Made by a program: the position numbers and the translations under genes. A model generated the notes under the pieces. The model did no database searches and was not told the DNA's origin. It saw only the letters and a program-made list of their open reading frames with translations. 64,000 nt of DNA from Cohnella nanjingensis (GTDB lineage: Bacteria; Bacillota; Bacilli; Paenibacillales; Paenibacillaceae): positions 82,667-146,666 of the forward strand of contig NZ_JACJVP010000004.1 of assembly GCF_014212125.1 (NCBI RefSeq), given 5' to 3'. Shown one piece after another: positions 55,597-64,000 of the stretch; within the stretch, counting starts at the first letter, position 1; every line of letters starts with the position of its first letter.

Positions 55597-57993
55597 TTAG
55601 TTCCGCAGCGCCTTGCCCTTGCCGAGCATGTGCTGCATGCGCAGCTGCGTCTTCGGTTCCCCGCACAGGCTGAGGAACGCCTCCCGTTCCAGATCGAGCA
55701 GATACTGCTCGGTGACCAGCGTCCCTGCCGGCACGTTCCCGCCCGCGAGGACGTGCGCCAGCTTGCCGGCGATGAGCAGGTCGTGATCGCTGATGTATCC
55801 GCCGCGCCGCATATCGTACGCGCCGAGCTTCATGACGGCGGCGCCGTCCCGGCCGACGACGCGGATCTTCTCTTCGCGCTGCGCTTCATACCCGGCCTGG
55901 ACGAGCCGGAGGGCGGACTGCTTCGCCTCGTAGATCAGGTGGTCCTGATTCGCGACGACCCGGTCCTGCTCGCGGAAGTAGCCGAGCCGCTTGGCGTCGT
56001 GCGCGCTCGTCGACACCTTCGCCATACCGATGTTCAGGAACGCCGCGTTCAGATGCGGCTGAAGGTCGACCTCCGGATTCGGATTGGCCCGGCTGATCCG
56101 CCGCGCCATCTCCTTGCAGCCGCCGCCGGCGGGAATGAGCCCGACGCCGACCTCGACCAGGCCGTAGTAGGTCTCCGCGTGCGCGCACACCTCGTCGGCC
56201 GGCAGGCACACCTCGACGCCCCCGCCCAGCGTCATCCGGTGCGGCGCCGCCACGACCGGCTTTTCGAAGCGCTTCAGCTTCATCATCGTGTCCTGGAACA
56301 TCCGGATGATGGCGTCGACTTCGTCCCATTCCTCGTCCTGCGCTTCCATGAGCAGGAGCATCAGATTCGCGCCGACGCAGAAGTTCCGCCCTTCGTTCGC
56401 GATGAGGAGCGCGTCGTGGTTCGCGCGCACCTCGTCCACGCTCTTCTGGATCATCGTCAAGATGTCGGCGCCGATCGCGTTGTTCGGCGAGTGGAACTCC
56501 AGGCAGGCGACGCCGTCGCCGACGTCGACGAGGCTCGCGCCGCTGTTGCCCGCGATCGTCCGTCCCCGCTCCTTCAGGTCGCGCAGCGAGATGCGCTCCG
56601 GCGCCTGCTCCTCGGTCTTAAAGCGTCCTTGGTAGACGTAGGACGTGCTGCCTTCGGAACGTCGGTAGAAGGAATCGTTCCCTGCGGCGATCCATTCCTT
56701 CACCCATGCCGGCACGGACCGGCCCTCGGCTTCCATCCGCTCGACCGACTTGGCGAGACCGATCGCGTCCCACAGCTCGAACGGGCCGAGCTCCCAGTTG
56801 AAGCCCCAGCGCATCGCCCGGTCGATGTCGTAGGCCGAATCGGCGATCTCGCCGACCTTCTCCGCCGCGTAGAGGAGCGTGGCGCTTAGCACCTCCCAAG
56901 CGAGCTCCGAGTACCTGTCCTTCGCGCCCAGTAGCGCCTTCGTCTTCGCCCGCGCCCCCTTTGCCGTCTTCGCCGCTTCGAGCGACGCGCCCGCGGGCTT
57001 TTTGCCTTTGACGTACGCCATCGTCTTCAAATCCAGCGATAGGATCTCGCTGCCCTGCTCGCCGCGGATCTTCTTGTAGAAGCCCTGTCCCGCCTTCTCC
57101 CCGATCCAGCCGCGCGCGACCATCTCCCGCAGCAGCGGCGACGGCGCGAACACGGCCTTCTCCGCTTCATCGTTCGCTTTGTCGTAGACGTTGTTCGCGA
57201 CGTGGACGAACGTATCGAGCCCGACCAAGTCGAGCGTGCGGAACGTCGCGCTCTTCGGGCGGCCGAGCGCCGGTCCGGTAGCGGCGTCCACCTCGTCGAC
57301 GGTGTAGCCGTGACGCTCCATCGCCTGCAGCGTCACCAACAGGCCGTAGGTGCCGATCCGGTTGGCGATAAAGTTCGGCGTGTCCTTGGCGATGACGACG
57401 CCCTTGCCGAGCTTCCGCTCCCCGAACGCGGAGATGCGCCGCACGATGCCGGAATCGGTCGTCTCGCCCGGGATGATCTCGAGCAGCTTCATGTAGCGGG
57501 GCGGATTGAAGAAGTGCGTCCCGAGGAAATGGGATTTGAACGCCTCGCTCCGCCCCTCCGCCATCGCATTGATCGAGATGCCGGACGTGTTCGAGGTGAC
57601 GATGATGCCGGACCTCCAGTGGTTCTCGATCTTGCCGAGCAGATCCCGCTTCGCCTCGAGGTTCTCGACGATGACCTCGATGACCCAGTCGACCTCCGCG
57701 ATCCGTCCGAGATCGTCTTCCAGATTCCCCGGCGCGATCCGGCTCGCGAACGCATCGTCGTACAAAGGCGACGGCTTGATCTTCGCGAGCCGCGAGATCG
57801 CCTGGGTCGCCAGGCGGTTGCGGACGACCGGGTGAAGCGTCGAATGTCCCTTGGCTTCCTCCTCCGGCGTCGGCTTTGCCGGGACGAGGTCCAGCAGCAG
57901 CGTGGAGATTCCGACGTTGGCCAGGTGCGCGGCGATGCTCGCGCCCATGACGCCGGAGCCGATCACGGCGGCTTTGGTGATGGTTGCGGTCAT
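55597..57993 (-). CDS. fadN: 3-hydroxyacyl-CoA dehydrogenase/enoyl-CoA hydratase FadN
   Basis: 798 residues. N-terminal NAD loop AVIGSGVMGASIAAHLANVGI, then the DH core: SNTSGISINAMAEG, GTHFFNPPRYMKLLEIIPG, TYGLLVTLQAMERHGYTVDEVDAATGPALGRPKSATFRTLDLVG split over several blocks. C-terminal crotonase-like half includes GRNFCVGANLMLLL and a GGGVEVCLPADEVCAHAET stretch. ATG at 57993 has GGAGG 10 nt upstream; an ATG at 58002 is only 1 nt from it. 5 bp after fadF. Confidence 0.93.
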   Translation of the reverse strand: MTATITKAAVIGSGVMGASIAAHLANVGISTLLLDLVPAKPTPEEEAKGHSTLHPVVRNRLATQAISRLAKIKPSPLYDDAFASRIAPGNLEDDLGRIAEVDWVIEVIVENLEAKRDLLGKIENHWRSGIIVTSNTSGISINAMAEGRSEAFKSHFLGTHFFNPPRYMKLLEIIPGETTDSGIVRRISAFGERKLGKGVVIAKDTPNFIANRIGTYGLLVTLQAMERHGYTVDEVDAATGPALGRPKSATFRTLDLVGLDTFVHVANNVYDKANDEAEKAVFAPSPLLREMVARGWIGEKAGQGFYKKIRGEQGSEILSLDLKTMAYVKGKKPAGASLEAAKTAKGARAKTKALLGAKDRYSELAWEVLSATLLYAAEKVGEIADSAYDIDRAMRWGFNWELGPFELWDAIGLAKSVERMEAEGRSVPAWVKEWIAAGNDSFYRRSEGSTSYVYQGRFKTEEQAPERISLRDLKERGRTIAGNSGASLVDVGDGVACLEFHSPNNAIGADILTMIQKSVDEVRANHDALLIANEGRNFCVGANLMLLLMEAQDEEWDEVDAIIRMFQDTMMKLKRFEKPVVAAPHRMTLGGGVEVCLPADEVCAHAETYYGLVEVGVGLIPAGGGCKEMARRISRANPNPEVDLQPHLNAAFLNIGMAKVSTSAHDAKRLGYFREQDRVVANQDHLIYEAKQSALRLVQAGYEAQREEKIRVVGRDGAAVMKLGAYDMRRGGYISDHDLLIAGKLAHVLAGGNVPAGTLVTEQYLLDLEREAFLSLCGEPKTQLRMQHMLGKGKALRN

Positions 57994-57998
57994 AAGCT

Positions 57999-60191
57999 TC
58001 ATCCCTCCTGAACGGTTGGTTGGGCTATCGGTGCTATCGGTTCCGGGGCCGCCGTCCGTCCGAAGACGGCCCATTCCAAGATCTCCGCGATGTCGCGCGC
58101 CTTCACGCGATCGTCGACTTCCTTCAGCTTCGCGCCGTCCTCCATCATCGTCAGACAGAACGGGCAAGCGCTGCCGATAATCGACGGGTTCGTCTGAAGC
58201 GCCTGTTCCGTCCGGGCGACGTTGACGCGTTTGCCGGACGTCTCCTCCATCCACATCATGCCGCCGCCCGCGCCGCAGCACATGCCGTTCTCGCGGTTGC
58301 GCGCCATCTCGACCATTTCGACGCCAGCAATCGCGCGAAGCACGTTGCGGGGCTCGTCATAGACGTTGTTGTAGCGGCCGAGATAGCAGGAGTCGTGATA
58401 AGTGATGCGCTCGTTCACGGGATGTCTCGGATGCAGCTTCCCTTCCCGGATCAATCCGTCCAGCATTTGCGTGTGGTGAAGCACTTCCACCCCCTCAAGC
58501 CCGAATTCGGGATATTCGTTTTTTAGCGTATTGAAGGTGTGCGGGCAAGCGGTCACGATCCGCTTCACGCCGTAGCGTCGGAACGTGGCGATATTGTCCG
58601 CGCACAGCTGCTGGAACAGCATCTCGTTGCCCATCCGGCGCGGCGTATCCCCCGAATTCCGCTCCTCGTTGCCGAGGATCGCGAAGTTGACGCCAGCTTC
58701 GTTCAGAAGCCGGACGAAGGCTCGCGACACTTTGCGGGTCCGGTTGTCGTAGGCGCCCATGGAACCGACGAAGAACAGGACGTCGAACGCCGGATTGTCC
58801 TTCACCGTCGGCACGGGGATGCCGCCGATGTCCTCCGTCCATTTGCTCCGGTCGTTGCGGTTGATGCCCCATGGATTGCCTTGGCGCTCGATGTTCTGCA
58901 TCGCCCGCTGCCCCTCGTGCGGCACGCTGCCCTGCATGAGGACGAGATGGCGGCGCAGGTCGACGATCTTGTCGACGTGCTCGTTGCCGACCGGGCATTG
59001 ATCCTCGCAGTTCCGGCAGGTGGTGCACGCCCAGATCTCTTCCTCGGACATGACGTCGCCGATCAGCTCCATCTCCTCCGGCTTCTTGCCGTCTTCGGCC
59101 TTATTCCATGACCGCTTCTGCCAAGCAAGGGTCGGCCCGATGTCCGTGATGCCGTCGGGCTGCCAATCGGACATCTCCTCCGCGGTGTTCATCGCATGCG
59201 CGCCTCCGCCCTGGAAGGCGAACGCGGGCGCCCACGGCGACTTCGCCGTGACTGCGGCGCCCTTCTCCGTCAGATGATCGCGCAGCTTCACGATCAGGTG
59301 CATCGGGGACAGCGCCTTGCCCGTGTTCGAGGCCGGGCACACGTTCGTGCAGCGGCCGCACTCCACGCAAGCGTAGAAGTCGAGCATCTGCTTCTGCGTG
59401 AAGTCTTCGATCTTGCCGACGCCGAAGCTCTCCGCCTCCTCGTCCTCCAGATCGAGCTTGCGCAGCTTGCCGACCGGCTCGCTCCGGCCGAGGAATAGGT
59501 TGATCGGCGCCGTAATGAGGTGGAAGTGCTTCGACTGGGGGATATAGACCAGGAACGCCAATAAAATGACGAGATGCGCCCACCAGAAAACGTAGAAGAA
59601 CGCTTCGGCCGCCCCCTCGGATAGCCCCCCGAACGCCGCCGCCAGCAGCGACGACACCGGCGCGTAAGCGGAGCTTGCCAGTCCTTCGTAGGCGCGGTGG
59701 AAGCCCAGCGACAGGAGCACCGACAGCATGAGGAAGAAGATGAAGAAGAGGACGATGCTCGGCTTCCATCCCTTCTTCAGGCGCTTCAGCCGTTCCCCGT
59801 ATCTCCGATAGGCCGCGTAGCCGGTCGCGAGGAGGATGAGCAGCACCGTGATCTCCTGGGTCAGCCCGAACGCCCGGTAGCCGGGAATCGGCAGCGGCTT
59901 GCCGCCCGACAATCCCGTATAGATCAAGTCCAACGCGCCGAATTGAAGAATGATGAAGCCGTAGAAAATGACGAGGTGCATGAGGCCGCTCTTGCGGTCC
60001 TTGAGCAGTTTGGCGTGGCCGAGCGCCTGAACGAGCAGGTCCCGGACGCGCAGCCGCCAGTTCAGCGGCTGCCGCGCCGGCTGCCCGAGCTTCACGTACA
60101 GATAGCGATGATAGACGGCCCTGTAGAACAACGAGAGCGCATAACCGACGACGAGCAGGAATAAAAGGTATTGAATCCATTGCCCGAGCAT
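57999..60191 (-). CDS. fadF: Membrane iron-sulfur ETF-menaquinone reductase FadF
   Basis: 730 residues. Five to six N-terminal membrane helices (about 1-235) with a NarI-like arrangement (haem b-type), then two ferredoxin clusters CVECGRCTNVCP and CTTCRNCEDQCP, then two CCG domains, HDSCYLGRYN and GMCCGAGGG with CPFC. In Bacillus FadF accepts electrons from EtfAB. First gene of the minus-strand fad operon and divergent from fadR. Confidence 0.92.
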   Translation of the reverse strand: MLGQWIQYLLFLLVVGYALSLFYRAVYHRYLYVKLGQPARQPLNWRLRVRDLLVQALGHAKLLKDRKSGLMHLVIFYGFIILQFGALDLIYTGLSGGKPLPIPGYRAFGLTQEITVLLILLATGYAAYRRYGERLKRLKKGWKPSIVLFFIFFLMLSVLLSLGFHRAYEGLASSAYAPVSSLLAAAFGGLSEGAAEAFFYVFWWAHLVILLAFLVYIPQSKHFHLITAPINLFLGRSEPVGKLRKLDLEDEEAESFGVGKIEDFTQKQMLDFYACVECGRCTNVCPASNTGKALSPMHLIVKLRDHLTEKGAAVTAKSPWAPAFAFQGGGAHAMNTAEEMSDWQPDGITDIGPTLAWQKRSWNKAEDGKKPEEMELIGDVMSEEEIWACTTCRNCEDQCPVGNEHVDKIVDLRRHLVLMQGSVPHEGQRAMQNIERQGNPWGINRNDRSKWTEDIGGIPVPTVKDNPAFDVLFFVGSMGAYDNRTRKVSRAFVRLLNEAGVNFAILGNEERNSGDTPRRMGNEMLFQQLCADNIATFRRYGVKRIVTACPHTFNTLKNEYPEFGLEGVEVLHHTQMLDGLIREGKLHPRHPVNERITYHDSCYLGRYNNVYDEPRNVLRAIAGVEMVEMARNRENGMCCGAGGGMMWMEETSGKRVNVARTEQALQTNPSIIGSACPFCLTMMEDGAKLKEVDDRVKARDIAEILEWAVFGRTAAPEPIAPIAQPTVQEG

Positions 60192-60268
60192 GAGTACCCC
60201 GTCCTTTCGCGCAAGTCTGCTGTAAGCCCTTACATCGGCACTGTATAAAAAATCTTATGAATCGTACG

Positions 60269-60297
60269 TTGACAACGCCTTCCGGATTCCATAAGAT
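60269..60297 (+). promoter_or_regulatory. fadR promoter
   Basis: TTGACA (60269-60274) and TAAGAT (60292-60297) with 17 nt between, on the plus strand. The FadR operator follows 15 nt later, near the start of transcription. Confidence 0.8.
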
Positions 60298-60312
60298 GGG
60301 GTAAGAGAATAA

Positions 60313-60330
60313 TGAATGACCATTCATTCA
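60313..60330. promoter_or_regulatory. FadR operator
   Basis: TGAATGACCATTCATTCA matches the Bacillus FadR consensus at all but one fixed position. It lies between fadF and fadR and can repress both. Confidence 0.93.
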
Positions 60331-60364
60331 GTTTTGATTCGAATTCTACCACCGGGGTGGCCAG

Positions 60365-60949
60365 ATGACAAGTAAAAAAAACCTAAAATTCAATTTAATC
60401 CTAGACGCAGCGGTCAAAGTCTTCGCGGAAACCGGCTACCACGGCTCCCAAGTGTCCAAGATCGCGCGGGAAGCCGGCGTCGCGGACGGGACGATTTACT
60501 TATACTTTAAAAACAAAGAAGATATTCTCATCTCCCTCTTCCGCGAACGGCTCGGCGGCCTGGTCGCCAAGTTCAAAGCCAGCGTGGAAGGCACGCAAGC
60601 CGCCGACGAAGCGCTCCGCCAGATCTGCACCATTCACTACGCCGAGCTGGAGAACAATCCGGAGCTGGCCTACGTGACGCAGATCGAGCTGCGCCAGAGC
60701 TCGCTGGAGCTCCGGGTCGCGATCGGCCAGGCCGTCAAACCCTATATTCAGCTGATTGAATCCCTGCTCGTCCAAGGGATGGAAGAAGGCGCGTTCCGGC
60801 CCGGACTCGACGTGAAGCTCGTCCGACTGCTCATCTTCGGGGCGATGGACGAAGTAGTCACCTCGTGGCTCATCTCCGGCCGCAAGTATTCGCTCACCGC
60901 GCAGACCGACGCGACCGTGGCGTTTTTCCTCAGGGCGCTCCAGCCTTGA
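60365..60949 (+). CDS. fadR: TetR-family fatty-acid regulator FadR
   Basis: 194 residues. N-terminal TetR HTH: NLILDAAVKVFAETGYHGSQVSKIAREAGVADGTIYLYFKNK, given here in segments ILDAAVKVFAETGY and AGVADGTIYLYFKNKEDIL. The C-terminal domain binds long-chain acyl-CoA, releasing DNA. Near the start no clear GGAGG, but a weak AGGA-type site. It autoregulates through the operator at 60313-60330 and likely leads the plus-strand operon fadR-etfB-etfA. Confidence 0.94.
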   Translation: MTSKKNLKFNLILDAAVKVFAETGYHGSQVSKIAREAGVADGTIYLYFKNKEDILISLFRERLGGLVAKFKASVEGTQAADEALRQICTIHYAELENNPELAYVTQIELRQSSLELRVAIGQAVKPYIQLIESLLVQGMEEGAFRPGLDVKLVRLLIFGAMDEVVTSWLISGRKYSLTAQTDATVAFFLRALQP

Positions 60950-60987
60950 GTACCATACTCCATCTTCGACCGAAAGGGGACATCGTC

Positions 60988-61755
60988 ATGAACGTGTACG
61001 TGGTGCTGAAACAGACATTCGATACGGAGGAGAGAATCGTCATCCGGGACGGCCGGGTGGCCGAAGAGGGCGTCAAGTTCGTCATGAATCCATATGACGA
61101 ATACGCGGTGGAGGAAGCGATCCGGATCAAGGAGGCCGGCGGCGGACAGGTCGTCGTCGTCTCCGTCGGACCGGAGCGGACGGGCGAGGCGCTCCGCACC
61201 GCGCTCGCCATGGGCGCGGACGAAGCCGTCCTCGTGACGGACGACCGCATCCCGCCCGACGAATACGCGGTATCTCGCGTATTGGCCGCTTACTTCGCGG
61301 AGCGTCCGTTCGATCTCATCCTCGGCGGCAATTTCTCGGTGGACAACGGCGCGGGACAGGTGGCCGTACGCGTCGCGGAACAGCTCGGCATTCCGCACGT
61401 CTCCTCGATTACCAAGCTCGCGATCTCCGGCGACCGCGCGGGCGTCGAACGAGACGCCGAAGGCGACCTGGAGAAGCTGGAGGTCTCGCTGCCGGCTTTG
61501 TTCACCGCCCAGCAGGGGTTGAACGAGCCGCGCTATCCGTCTCTCCCGGGCATCATGAAGGCCAAGAAGAAGCCGTTCCAGCAGTTGACGCTGGACGACC
61601 TGAAGCTGAGCGCGGAAGAGCTGACGGCCAGGACAACCCGGACGGAGCTCTTCCTGCCGCCCGCCAGACAGGCGGGACAGCTCCTGCAAGGCGATGCGGC
61701 GACGCAGGCGGCGGCGCTCGTCGAGCGGCTCCGCACGCAATCGAAGATCATCTGA
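60988..61755 (+). CDS. etfB: Electron transfer flavoprotein beta subunit
   Basis: 255 residues. MNVYVVLKQTFDTEE start, FVMNPYDEYAVEEAIRIKE, ALAMGADEAVLV, ILGGNFSVDNGAGQVAVRVAEQLGIP and the AMP site region SLPALFTAQQGLNEPRYPSLPGIMKAKKKP, cited here in parts. Accepts electrons from FadE. ATG at 60988 follows AAAGGGGA. 38 bp after fadR. Confidence 0.95.
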   Translation: MNVYVVLKQTFDTEERIVIRDGRVAEEGVKFVMNPYDEYAVEEAIRIKEAGGGQVVVVSVGPERTGEALRTALAMGADEAVLVTDDRIPPDEYAVSRVLAAYFAERPFDLILGGNFSVDNGAGQVAVRVAEQLGIPHVSSITKLAISGDRAGVERDAEGDLEKLEVSLPALFTAQQGLNEPRYPSLPGIMKAKKKPFQQLTLDDLKLSAEELTARTTRTELFLPPARQAGQLLQGDAATQAAALVERLRTQSKII

Positions 61756-61798
61756 TCGTCGCTGCAAGATCGATGAACGACTGAGGAGGAATGGAATC

Positions 61799-62782
61799 AT
61801 GAGCCGAACTTATCTCGTAATCGCGGAACACCGGGACGGAAAGCTGCGTCAAGTCGCGCTGGAGGCGCTGCAGGCGGCTCTCTTATCTTCTTCGGAAGGC
61901 GACTCGTTCACGGCCGCCATCCTGGGCGGCGAAGGAACGGCGGCGTTGGCGGAGGAACTGGCGGGCTATCCGGTCTCGCAGATCCATCTGCTCGAGGCCG
62001 ACGGCCTGAACGCCTACAATCCGGAAGCGTACGCGGCCGCGCTCCTCCCGCTGCTGGACGCCGTGCGACCCGACGCCGTCTTCCTCGGACATACGGCGAT
62101 CGGCCGGGACTTGGCCCCGACATTGGCCGCCCGCCTTCAGGCCGGGCAGCTCTCGGACGTCGTCGCCATCGAGCGAACCGGAGACGAAGTGTCGTTCACT
62201 CGTCCGCTCTATGCCGGCAAGGCGTTCGAGAAGCGGTCGTTCGCTTCGTTCCCTTGGGTCGTCACCGTGCGCCCGAACAATCTCCCCGCCGCAGCGCCTG
62301 CCGAGAACGGCCGTCGGGCCGACATCGTCCGGACGGACGTTGCCGCTCCCGCTTCCCTGCGTACCGTCGTGAAGGAAGTCGTGCGCAAGACGTCCGGCAA
62401 GGTCGACCTGTCCGAAGCGAAGATCATCGTCTCCGGCGGCCGCGGCGTGAAGAGCGCGGACGGCTTCAAGCCGCTGGAGGAGCTCGCGAGCCTGCTGAAC
62501 GGAGCGGTCGGCGCTTCGCGCGGCGCCTGCGACGCGGGCTACTGCGACTATGGCATGCAGATCGGCCAGACCGGCAAGGTGGTGACGCCGGAGGTGTATA
62601 TCGCGTGCGGCATCAGCGGCGCGATCCAGCATCTGGCGGGGATGAGCGGCTCCCGCGTCATTATCGCCATCAACAAGGACCCGGAGGCGCCGATCTTCAA
62701 GGTGGCCGACTACGGCATCGTGGGCGATCTGTTCGAAGTCGTCCCGCTGCTCACGCAAGAATTCCGCAAAGCGCTCGCCTGA
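61799..62782 (+). CDS. etfA: Electron transfer flavoprotein alpha subunit
   Basis: 327 residues. C-terminal FAD domain: [78 protein letters not shown]. The N-terminal part is the subunit-interface half. GAGGAGG 9 nt ahead of the ATG. Forms EtfAB with the gene 43 bp upstream; FadF then passes electrons to menaquinone. Confidence 0.95.
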   Translation: MSRTYLVIAEHRDGKLRQVALEALQAALLSSSEGDSFTAAILGGEGTAALAEELAGYPVSQIHLLEADGLNAYNPEAYAAALLPLLDAVRPDAVFLGHTAIGRDLAPTLAARLQAGQLSDVVAIERTGDEVSFTRPLYAGKAFEKRSFASFPWVVTVRPNNLPAAAPAENGRRADIVRTDVAAPASLRTVVKEVVRKTSGKVDLSEAKIIVSGGRGVKSADGFKPLEELASLLNGAVGASRGACDAGYCDYGMQIGQTGKVVTPEVYIACGISGAIQHLAGMSGSRVIIAINKDPEAPIFKVADYGIVGDLFEVVPLLTQEFRKALA

Positions 62783-62798
62783 CGCGAACCGCGCACAG

Positions 62799-62831
62799 AA
62801 CAGCCCGCTGGCCGATGGCCGGCGGGCTGTT
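62799..62831. terminator. Bidirectional terminator after etfA
   Basis: AACAGCCCGC/GCGGGCTGTT outer arms with GGCC/GGCC inside, between the convergent etfA and small membrane protein genes. Confidence 0.85.
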
Positions 62832-62859
62832 CGCATCGGCGCCGCCGGATGGGCGCCGC

Positions 62860-63069
62860 CTAGATATTCATGAGCAGCAGGAACAGAATCGCGAGCACGA
62901 TGATCGTAACGAGGTAGTAAGCGGACAGCTTGGTCCAGTTGCGGACCGGACGATTCGCGTAGTCCGGATTCTCTTCTTGATTTTTGCGCGAGAAGCCCAC
63001 CAAGATCGTTCCCGCGAGCGCTGCGATCATCACGATGACGACCAGCGCAATGCCGATATTCGTATCCAT
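62860..63069 (-). CDS. Small membrane protein with two helices
   Basis: 69 residues from the ATG at 63069; GGGTGA is upstream. Helix 1 NIGIALVVIVMIAALAGTIL, a basic loop with FSRKNQEENPDYANRP, helix 2 YYLVTIIVLAILFLLLM. Alternative TTG start at 63108 adds a short polar head and is less likely. No family recognised. Likely monocistronic. Confidence 0.72.
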   Translation of the reverse strand: MDTNIGIALVVIVMIAALAGTILVGFSRKNQEENPDYANRPVRNWTKLSAYYLVTIIVLAILFLLLMNI

Positions 63070-63249
63070 AGGTTCACCCGGTTTGTCTGATGTCTGGCTC
63101 TTGCTCAACCATAGCCGGAACGCGGGGCAAAAGCAAGTGGCAATACGGTAGCGGCCGCCTATTACGGGAGGCGTCTGGATTGTTGATTCTCCATCAAGGT
63201 CTTGCCTCTAGGGGTCGGATATCATTATTCACATTCTATTGTGCTCTAA

Positions 63250-63750
63250 TCAGGTGTACCTAAGTACCCACTCTTTGATCTGAATAGCAACTTCGGCGAC
63301 ATCGGTATTTGTAGTATCAATAGTCGGCATAGGAGGGTTATAGAATTCATCGGATATTTCGATTAGTCGGCTTGCAAAACTTGTATATCGTTGGATCATC
63401 TCATCCGGCCAATTTCTCTCGCGAAGTCGTTTTTCCCGAATTTCATCACTACAATGCAGATTCAGGTAGTAGACATGACGAAAACAATCAAAATCCACGC
63501 ATTTTTCCATATCCCATGGCATTATCGTTCCGCAAAGGATGGTCATTCTCCCACTCTCAGCGATATTTCTGGCAAATCGAATCCAAATATTCAATACGTT
63601 CGGCCAATCATCATAATCTATGAATCCCCTCAAGTTGTCAGGGTCGAATACATCGAATTCAGGCATGATTCTTCGCAGCTCACTTATCACATAGGTTTTA
63701 CCCGACCCGCTTGAACCAGTGACAATAAATAAAGGCAGCTTTTCTTCCAT
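63250..63750 (-). CDS. P-loop nucleotide kinase-like protein
   Basis: 166 residues. P-loop IVTGSSGSGKTYVISEL, lid-like LRERNWPDEMIQRYTSF and DPDNL/GTIMPWD segments resemble AAA/zeta-type or nucleoside/shikimate-like kinases. Codon use is more AT-rich than the rest of the window, consistent with transfer. GGAGGGGAATTT precedes the ATG. Substrate unknown; a toxin kinase needs an antitoxin and none is seen next to it. Confidence 0.75.
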   Translation of the reverse strand: MEEKLPLFIVTGSSGSGKTYVISELRRIMPEFDVFDPDNLRGFIDYDDWPNVLNIWIRFARNIAESGRMTILCGTIMPWDMEKCVDFDCFRHVYYLNLHCSDEIREKRLRERNWPDEMIQRYTSFASRLIEISDEFYNPPMPTIDTTNTDVAEVAIQIKEWVLRYT

Positions 63751-63866
63751 AAATTCCCCTCCTTCTTGTTTTTAGCTTATATCGAAATCAATCCTAAGCA
63801 AGACGGAGTTTTTTTATAGCTGATTTTACCCCTAAATTTAATAAATCCTGCTCATTAAAATGAAAT
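63751..63866. other. AT-rich non-coding stretch
   Basis: Promoter side of the P-loop kinase gene; no gene seen. Confidence 0.4.
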
Positions 63867-63922
63867 GCGCCTCTTACGAGGCGCGAGGCGCTCAGGCTAT
63901 CGAGAAGCCTCGACAGCCTGAG
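63867..63922. other. Two adjacent strong hairpins
   Basis: GCGCCTC/GAGGCGC (63867-63884) and CTCAGGCT...TCGAG/CTCGA...AGCCTGAG (63891-63922), directly before the repeat array that continues past the window. Confidence 0.7.
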
Positions 63923-64000
63923 ACGTACGTAGTACGTCACATGAGCGGCGATGGGCACGGGAGCAGCAAAGAGACGTATTGGGTACGTCACATGAGCGGC
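63920..64000. repeat. Tandem array F: 51-bp unit, cut by window end
   Basis: Units begin at 63920 and 63971. The unit has GAGACGTA...TACGTC (first copy GACGTACGTAGTACGTC, a perfect palindrome) then CACATGAGCGGC. It shares the GACGTA/TACGTC core with array B at 11160-11545. Confidence 0.85.

Noticed and set aside
58002..58281. N-terminal extension of FadN into the fadF region
   Set aside because: Those codons are antiparallel noise of fadF in another frame; GGAGG 10 nt before the ATG at 57993 and the NAD loop position fix the start.

Overview
The window looks like chromosome from a high-GC member of the Paenibacillaceae (Paenibacillus/Cohnella type). The evidence is the gene content: a TPP-riboswitch thi operon, YcnI/CopCD copper genes, rocA/rocD/rocF, hxlR-hxlAB, perR, kdp under c-di-AMP riboswitches, and a FadR-controlled fadF-fadN-fadA-fadE-lcfA cluster next to etfBA. 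Strong purine-rich ribosome sites (GGAGG) and many factor-independent terminators also point to Bacillota. This is inferred from content, not from a search. No rRNA or tRNA gene was seen.

Layout. 1-5.2 kb: thiamine operon on the minus strand, thiC-thiF-thiE/thiS fusion-thiG, behind a TPP riboswitch. 5.2-10.5 kb: YcnI, a PadR regulator with a DUF2269 membrane protein, and a copCD-histidine kinase-response regulator operon. 10.5-11.75 kb: non-coding, with tandem palindromic repeats. 11.7-15 kb: a gamma-glutamylcyclotransferase-like gene joined to pxpA and a fused pxpB-pxpC, which together could make and hydrolyse 5-oxoproline. 15-19 kb: small unknown protein, DRE-TIM aldolase, LytTR protein, FMN reductase and a GntR regulator. 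19.3-24.1 kb: arginine/proline catabolism (rocA, proline dehydrogenase, rocF, rocD). 24.4-27 kb: hxlR/hxlA/hxlB formaldehyde fixation and an SDR. 27-36 kb: lipoprotein, MFS carrier, nitroreductase, peroxiredoxin, thioredoxin reductase, PerR with an atypical response regulator, and a molybdopterin oxidoreductase. 36-44.4 kb: a kdp operon. 44.8-50.1 kb: accessory stretch with a repeat-containing unknown gene, a second HxlR/NmrA pair, an IS110-family element and an orphan kinase-like gene. 50.2-62.8 kb: fatty-acid beta-oxidation and electron transfer. 62.9-64 kb: small membrane protein, AT-rich P-loop kinase, and the start of another repeat array.

Most unusual points. (1) The kdp leader carries two c-di-AMP (ydaO) aptamers in series that appear to share one terminator. 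Its operon encodes a 134-residue unknown protein, a 36-residue membrane peptide, KdpF/A/B/C, and a KdpD relative consisting of two complete sensor halves fused head to tail with no histidine kinase. (2) Three copies of a roughly 100-bp structured intergenic element show compensatory and G-U changes. (3) At least five intergenic arrays of different sequence share a 51-52 bp period and a hairpin/palindrome core. (4) ThiE is fused to ThiS, and the terminal Gly codons of ThiS double as the ribosome site of thiG. (5) A 315-bp segment with perfect 18-bp inverted ends lies beside the IS110 transposase gene.
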